From positions 1-21,375 of the forward strand of contig CAZUVR010000063.1 in the NCBI GenBank assembly GCA_964623815.1: DNA of 21,375 nt. The letters are read 5' to 3'. The position numbers and the translations under genes are program-made. This DNA comes from Chroococcopsis sp964623815. Lineage in GTDB: Bacteria > Cyanobacteriota > Cyanobacteriia > Cyanobacteriales > Microcystaceae. Below the pieces are notes generated by a model. It was not told where the DNA came from. It was given only the letters and a program-made list of their open reading frames with translations, and searched no databases. Below, piece after piece: positions 17,901-21,375 of the stretch. Numbering within the stretch: the stretch's first letter is position 1; each line of letters begins with the position of its first letter.

Positions 17901-20449
17901 AACACGGTTAAACCCGTATCCACTACCCTACCTAAGTCGTATTGAGCCATATAAGCTGCTATCCTAATTTCATAGGCGATAGCTTTATCGAGTAGATGAC
18001 GAGCTTTCTCTATGACGGTGCCGGTTAGGTTTTCCATACGAGCGAAGTCACCGCATAAGTAAGCCACCTCTCCCGCCTCCGTATATAAATCTAAACTCAA
18101 TTCATAATTATCCTGCCAAGATTGACAATGTAAGAGGGATAATCCCCGAGTTAGATAATCATCCGCCTCTTGATAAGCTGCTGCGATACGCGCTTTCTGC
18201 CCGGCTTTAAGATTCAATCTCGCTATCTCCTCTCTATCAGTTTCCGTCGTCAGTAATTTTTGAGCTTGATTGAAATGATTCACTAACTTGAAAATATCCC
18301 TATCTTGTTGCTCCCGGCTCAAATAGCCAGCCAGTAAACGGGCTATCTTTAGATGTAATCGCCCCCTCTCGGTTTCGGGGATGAGAGAATAGGCTGACTG
18401 TTGGATTCGATCGTGTATAAACTTAAATCTAGCCTCTACTGTTTCAGTGGGCGAATTATTCCTATATAACTGATAATTACGATCGAGAGGGATTATAAAC
18501 CCTTCCCCCACTAAATCCCAAACTATCTCTACACTCTCCCGTAGCGATTTTTCAGCGACAATCGCCACAGTATTCAGCTCGAAAACATTACCTATACAGG
18601 CGGCAATCTGTAAAATATTCTGATAGGCTAAACTCAACTTACCCATCTGATACATCATCAAATCAATAACGTTATCGGTAGAGGGAGCGAGTTTAATCTT
18701 TTCTATATCCCAACACCACCGTTTTTCCTCGACTCGATAAGTTAAGAGGCTTTCTTTATACAGCCACTTAAGAAATTGATTGATAAATAAAGGATTACCC
18801 TGAGTTTTTCGGAAACATAACTTTCCTAACTCTTCTATTGATTCTGGAGATTGCTTGAGAGTATCGGCAATCAAAAGATTAACTTGCTCTATATCTAGAG
18901 GTGAAAGTTGCAACATCAGAGGTTGATAACCGTTTTTCTTTATCTCTCCGATGGTGAGGCTTAAAGGGTGTAGCCCGTCTACCTCATTATCTCGATAGGC
19001 AGAGATGAGGAAAAGATAATTAATATTCGCATATCCCATTAAAAGCTGTATAAACTTTAAAGAGGCTACATCAGCCCATTGTAAATCATCTAAAAAAATC
19101 ACTAAAGGATAGTCGGGGGCGCTAAAAATAGCTAAAAAGCTTAAAAGTACCTTATCGAAGTCTACCTGATAGTCGGAAGACGGTAAGCTTGGGATAGCTT
19201 TAGAATCACCTAAGATTAACTTAATATCGGGTAAAACTTGCACTAGATAGATTAAATCATAACCCAACCTATCGAGGATTTTATTACTCCATATCTCGAT
19301 TTTTTCTTGAGTTTCTGTTAGTAGTTGTTTCAGTAAATCCTCACCAGCTTCTAACCAGGCTCCATAGGGTATATTTTTTTTAAACTGGTCGAACTTGCCC
19401 GATATAAAATAACCTTTATGACGGGTTATGGGGTGGTATATTTCTCGTATTAAAGAAGTTTTGCCTATGCCAGAATATCCCGATACTAAAATTAATTCTT
19501 TTTTACCCCTACTTACCTTTTCAAAACTTTCTAAAAGGGTTTCCCTTTGTGCCTCCCTGCCATAAAGTTTCTGTGAGATTTGAAAGAATTTGCGATAATC
19601 TTGTTGTGCGATCGCAAAATCTATATTCTTACCTTCGTCCTTCCATAACCGCCAACAAGTTTTTAAATCCTCTTCTATTCCTTGACTACTCTGATAGCGA
19701 TCGTCTGCATTTTTCGCCATCAATTTCATGATTATTTTCGCTAAAATAGGCGGTATACCGGGGTTAATTTCTTCTGGACTCACTGGTTGTTTTGCCAGAT
19801 GACAATAAAGTATCTCTAACGGTTCCGTTACCTGAAAAGGTAATTGCCCCGTCAATAACTCGTAGAAAGTAACCCCGAGAGAGTAAAAGTCACTGCGGTA
19901 GTCTAATACTCTATTCATCCGCCCCGTTTGTTCGGGGGAAATATAGGGTAAAGTACCTTCTAGGGTATTAGGGTTAAGATATTCTTGGTCTAGCCCGGTA
20001 GCTATACCGAAATCGATTAGTTTTAAAGTTTGGGTTTGCCGATTATAAACTATGTTGCCTGGGTTAATATCTTTATGAATTATCTTAACTGAGTGAACTT
20101 TTCCTAAAATTTCACATAGCGAGACACCTATTTTAAAAAAATCTTCTAACTCTATAACTTTATCATCATAAATTTCTTTTAAAGAAACGGCTCCGAAATC
20201 TTCAAAAATAATTGCGTAACTCCTGCCGTAATTACGCAACTCATAAGCTTTAATAACTCCCTCGATATTTAAGTTGTGGGTTAGATAAAATTCTTGGTGA
20301 TAGCGCTCGATCTGATTCAGTGTAGGATATTCCGCCTTAAGAATCTTGATAATGACCGGTTGCCCGATTTTGTCCCAGATGCCACGATAAACGATCGAGT
20401 TATAACTCTCGTATATCTGCTTACTTTCGGCAACGTCTTTAAGCTCCAT
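14984..20449 (-). CDS. Ser/Thr kinase-ATPase-GAF-histidine kinase chimera
   Basis: This cytosolic protein of 1821 residues joins two kinase classes, as in cyanobacterial HstK-type proteins. Residues 10-270 are a Hanks-type Ser/Thr kinase: K35 in VIIKIL, HKDINPGN with D127 and N132, D146-F-G, SPEQTGR and a late DDRY motif. The first glycine-rich loop is degenerate (SYNSIVYRG). Residues about 295-560 are a predicted NTPase with Walker A GYSGIGKT (324-331) and Walker B LVIFLDD (D454, D455). Residues 600-1310 are helical, with TPR-like features. A GAF domain covers about 1325-1475, then HisKA with H1523 in IAGIAHEVNNPL, an extra stretch of about 90 residues, and HATPase_c with N1731, DNGVGI and GEGSGLGL (1783-1790). 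As first gene of the cassette it is the likely input. ATG 20449 is used, with no strong Shine-Dalgarno. The signal sensed and the phosphorylated targets are unknown. Confidence 0.95.
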   Translation of the reverse strand: MELKDVAESKQIYESYNSIVYRGIWDKIGQPVIIKILKAEYPTLNQIERYHQEFYLTHNLNIEGVIKAYELRNYGRSYAIIFEDFGAVSLKEIYDDKVIELEDFFKIGVSLCEILGKVHSVKIIHKDINPGNIVYNRQTQTLKLIDFGIATGLDQEYLNPNTLEGTLPYISPEQTGRMNRVLDYRSDFYSLGVTFYELLTGQLPFQVTEPLEILYCHLAKQPVSPEEINPGIPPILAKIIMKLMAKNADDRYQSSQGIEEDLKTCWRLWKDEGKNIDFAIAQQDYRKFFQISQKLYGREAQRETLLESFEKVSRGKKELILVSGYSGIGKTSLIREIYHPITRHKGYFISGKFDQFKKNIPYGAWLEAGEDLLKQLLTETQEKIEIWSNKILDRLGYDLIYLVQVLPDIKLILGDSKAIPSLPSSDYQVDFDKVLLSFLAIFSAPDYPLVIFLDDLQWADVASLKFIQLLMGYANINYLFLISAYRDNEVDGLHPLSLTIGEIKKNGYQPLMLQLSPLDIEQVNLLIADTLKQSPESIEELGKLCFRKTQGNPLFINQFLKWLYKESLLTYRVEEKRWCWDIEKIKLAPSTDNVIDLMMYQMGKLSLAYQNILQIAACIGNVFELNTVAIVAEKSLRESVEIVWDLVGEGFIIPLDRNYQLYRNNSPTETVEARFKFIHDRIQQSAYSLIPETERGRLHLKIARLLAGYLSREQQDRDIFKLVNHFNQAQKLLTTETDREEIARLNLKAGQKARIAAAYQEADDYLTRGLSLLHCQSWQDNYELSLDLYTEAGEVAYLCGDFARMENLTGTVIEKARHLLDKAIAYEIRIAAYMAQYDLGRVVDTGLTVLSLLGLNLPRNPNLFHVLVAVCQTTIVRLGKPISSLARLRKMENPHQQAVMRILNMVVSATYMVNPLLFLIFISKGVYLSIKQGIDLFSPGFYSAYGLILCGLVGDIPQGYKFGNLATTLVESYPLQPNKNTARVRVVVNYFIRSWRDPYRQLLSPLLMGYSEGMQTGEIEYAFYGLMGYTWLSLFSGVELPLIADETTKYAEVIDQYKRGRSFYFIELNRQFCLNLLSIADKTISFDIDIFDEETGKFVNLETTDRSFSFHYYFCKMWLLYLFKDYRQAEKMSRLAAKYRDSVIAKPTYAIYHFMDSLNKIRLIPSSSPLQRLKLYLQIWWNQRRLKKWARHAECNFLHKYYLVEAEIARIRRCPYQAQNYYEKAIKEANDNQFLHEEALAYELAGRFYLESGRHLIAKSYLQEAHYCYSRWGAKAKVKEMETSYSNLISSFSSPASPTIHTSLTSGETGKIFDVATIMKAYQAIAEELVLEKLLRNLMQMMITNAGAQRGFLLLESQGGLSIEAEGDKSSNSFPVLQSGALETRLPLSLINYVSNSRTSVILDDASQENIFANDEYIQNHEIKSILCTPLINGGKLKGLVYLENNLTRGAFNSERLELIQILSAQAAIAIENAQLYNNLENKVKERTEKLSSALDSLKLAQEELIQSEKLAALGQLIAGIAHEVNNPLAIINSSAHNIKGFLSENFTPFLQFFCDLEPIYRQSILDLIESHQASLSPLSTREERALKRSLAEKLSDYGIESNDYLIKALIKLGIYKDIDRWKDLILSPQGEKIFKMMAEIADSTASIANIMSAADKANKVVFALKTYAHQQEESHPAEMDIIASIETVLTLYQSLLKRGVTLVRDYQNDLPKITGYVDQLNQVWTNLIYNALQAMNFQGVLEIKVRVRGSEVEIKIIDNGVGIAPEIMPRIFEPFFTTKPTGEGSGLGLHIVRQIIDKHKGRIEVFSASKQTIFIVYLPL

Positions 20450-20613
20450 AACTATTAGAGATTTACGCTAAATAAAAATAGCGGGAGATACGTGGAAGAT
20501 TTCGCCTAAAGTTTTAGCTTGAGGAAACTCCCCCCTTTTAGAGCAATTGACTTCCTTCTGTTTTCATATTGTAGCTGTCAACCCTCTCAAACTTTACGTT
20601 TTTATAATTCAGT

Positions 20614-20632
20614 GATAACAATAATCATTCTC
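20614..20632 (+). promoter_or_regulatory. Fur box 1
   Basis: GATAACAATAATCATTCTC matches the 19-bp Fur consensus GATAATGATAATCATTATC at 16 of 19 positions. It lies 70 bases before the preferred start of the oxidoreductase gene. Fur with Fe(II) would repress here. Confidence 0.8.
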
Positions 20633-20641
20633 AAAATCATG

Positions 20642-20660
20642 TAAAATGAGAATCATTATC
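20642..20660 (+). promoter_or_regulatory. Fur box 2, overlapping a possible -10
   Basis: TAAAATGAGAATCATTATC matches the Fur consensus at 16 of 19 positions, 9 bases after box 1. Its first six bases (TAAAAT) could be the -10 of the promoter, so Fur binding would block RNA polymerase. Tandem boxes are typical of tightly iron-repressed genes. Confidence 0.8.
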
Positions 20661-20683
20661 AAAATGACTCAGGAGTGGTGCAG

Positions 20684-21340
20684 ATGATAAAGGCGAAAAC
20701 GATCGATATTGCCATAGTCGGCGCGGGGCCCCAGGCTTTGACCCTGGTGACGCACCTCTTACAGAAACGGGCGAAAATGCGGAATCGATTCCTAGTTTTC
20801 GACGATAGTGATACATGGTTGAGCCGGTGGCGGGAAAAATTCGCCCGGCAGGAGATTGGGCATCTGCGATCGCCCGCAGTTCACCACCCCCACCCCGATC
20901 CCTTCGCTCTGCGGGCTTTCGCGGAAAATCGACCCCAGGAATTATTCTCACCCTACGATCTCCCTGGTACATTGCTATTTGATGATTTTTGTCAAGAGGT
21001 AATCGAAAGATTCGGGGTAAAAGACTCGCTCTACCCGGCTTCGATAGAAAAAATCATCCCATTAAAGCCAGGATTCAGACTGTATTTGACGGGGGGAGAA
21101 TCCCTAACCGCCCGCCGGGTGGTTCTCGCCACTGGGGGCGGTTCGCCTAAATACCCCGAATGGGCGAGAAAAATCTCGACTCCTTACCCGAGCGATCGCC
21201 TACTCCATTCCTCTCAACTCGATTTACGTACCCTCTCCTGTGGCAATGAGCGGGTTTTAATCGTTGGGGGAGGACTGACGAGCGGACATCTAGCGGTAGG
21301 AGCGTGCGCCCGAGGCATGAAAGTAATACCAATTCTCTAA
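20684..21340 (+). pseudogene. FAD/NAD(P)-binding oxidoreductase, truncated 5' half
   Basis: The frame reads as a flavoprotein of the NAD_binding_9 / lysine-ornithine N-monooxygenase-like group. An N-terminal FAD-binding site IAIVGAGPQALTLV (GxGxxA, 13-18) is followed by WLSRWREKFARQEIGHLRSP, RRVVLATGGG and the second dinucleotide site RVLIVGGGLTSGHLAVGA (GGG at 195-197). At this point such proteins usually run on for 150-200 more residues, but here the frame stops 21 residues after the GGG (ACARGMKVIPIL then TAA). This half alone is unlikely to be active. ATG 20684 is preferred to the GTG codons at 20675/20678 because AGGAG (20671-20675) lies 8 bases before it. Two Fur boxes upstream imply iron repression and a role in iron acquisition, possibly siderophore-related; the reaction is not known. 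Confidence 0.75.
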
Positions 21341-21375
21341 AGTCCGACTACAGATAGAGCTTCGAGAATATAACC
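21341..21375. other. Sequence after the truncated oxidoreductase, possible foreign DNA
   Basis: The last 35 bases do not restore the oxidoreductase frame in any obvious way. The junction region reads GTAATACCAATTCTCTAAAG from about 21323, which resembles cyanobacterial transposon or MITE ends as I remember them. The piece is too short to confirm. Confidence 0.3.

Larger units (their letters stand above)
20450..20674. promoter_or_regulatory. Divergent promoter region
   Basis: The region lies between the minus-strand signalling cassette and the plus-strand oxidoreductase. Its right third holds two Fur boxes (entered separately). On the minus strand a TTGACA -35-like hexamer is at 20576-20581, but no good -10 follows at standard spacing. 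A small hairpin CGCTA/TAGCG (20466-20483) lies near the cassette start. No small gene is supported. Confidence 0.55.

Noticed and set aside
20637..20972. Minus-strand frame of 111 codons over the Fur region
   Set aside because: It overlaps the plus-strand flavoprotein motifs and runs across the Fur boxes; nothing supports it.

Overview
The window comes from a cyanobacterium. Four perfect HIP1 octamers (GCGATCGC at 7430, 19608, 20866 and 21192), heptamer-type intergenic repeats, the GlcE/GlcF pair of photorespiratory glycolate oxidation, and very large chimeric kinases (Ser/Thr kinase + ATPase + GAF + histidine kinase) all point that way. I cannot name the genus.

Layout. (i) 81-1034: an IS1-family insertion sequence with 25-bp inverted ends and a frameshifted transposase. 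(ii) 1035-1354: an AT-rich non-coding stretch with a candidate extended -10 promoter, then an AT-rich membrane acyltransferase gene (1355-2374). (iii) 2449-5137: glcE-glcF, separated by 4 bp, two subunits of glycolate dehydrogenase; the catalytic glcD is not in the window. (iv) 5525-7933: an 802-aa protein with three cadherin/Big-type repeats and a C-terminal glycoside-hydrolase-like domain, with heptamer-type repeats on both sides. (v) 8072-10741: clpB, the AAA+ disaggregase. (vi) 10738-20449, minus strand: four tightly coupled signalling genes. They run, in transcription order, as a 1821-aa Ser/Thr-kinase/ATPase/GAF/histidine-kinase chimera, a 775-aa hybrid histidine kinase (REC-PAS-HisKA-HATPase-REC), a 517-aa REC-PAS-HisKA-HATPase kinase, and a single-domain response regulator. 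(vii) 20450-20674: a divergent promoter region with two good Fur boxes. (viii) 20684-21340: the 5' half of a Fur-controlled FAD/NAD(P)-dependent oxidoreductase that ends early, probably at an insertion just before the window edge.

How the genes work together. The clearest system is the 9.7-kb minus-strand cassette. It holds three kinases and four receiver domains (one, two and one in the last three genes). Its junctions are a 4-nt gap, an ATGA overlap and an 8-nt overlap, so it should be made as one unit and could form a multi-step phosphorelay. None of the four proteins has a DNA-binding output domain, and no Hpt domain is visible, so the output is unknown. It converges on clpB with overlapping stop codons. 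At its 5' end it shares a regulatory region with the Fur-box gene. Links to proteostasis or iron are positional only.
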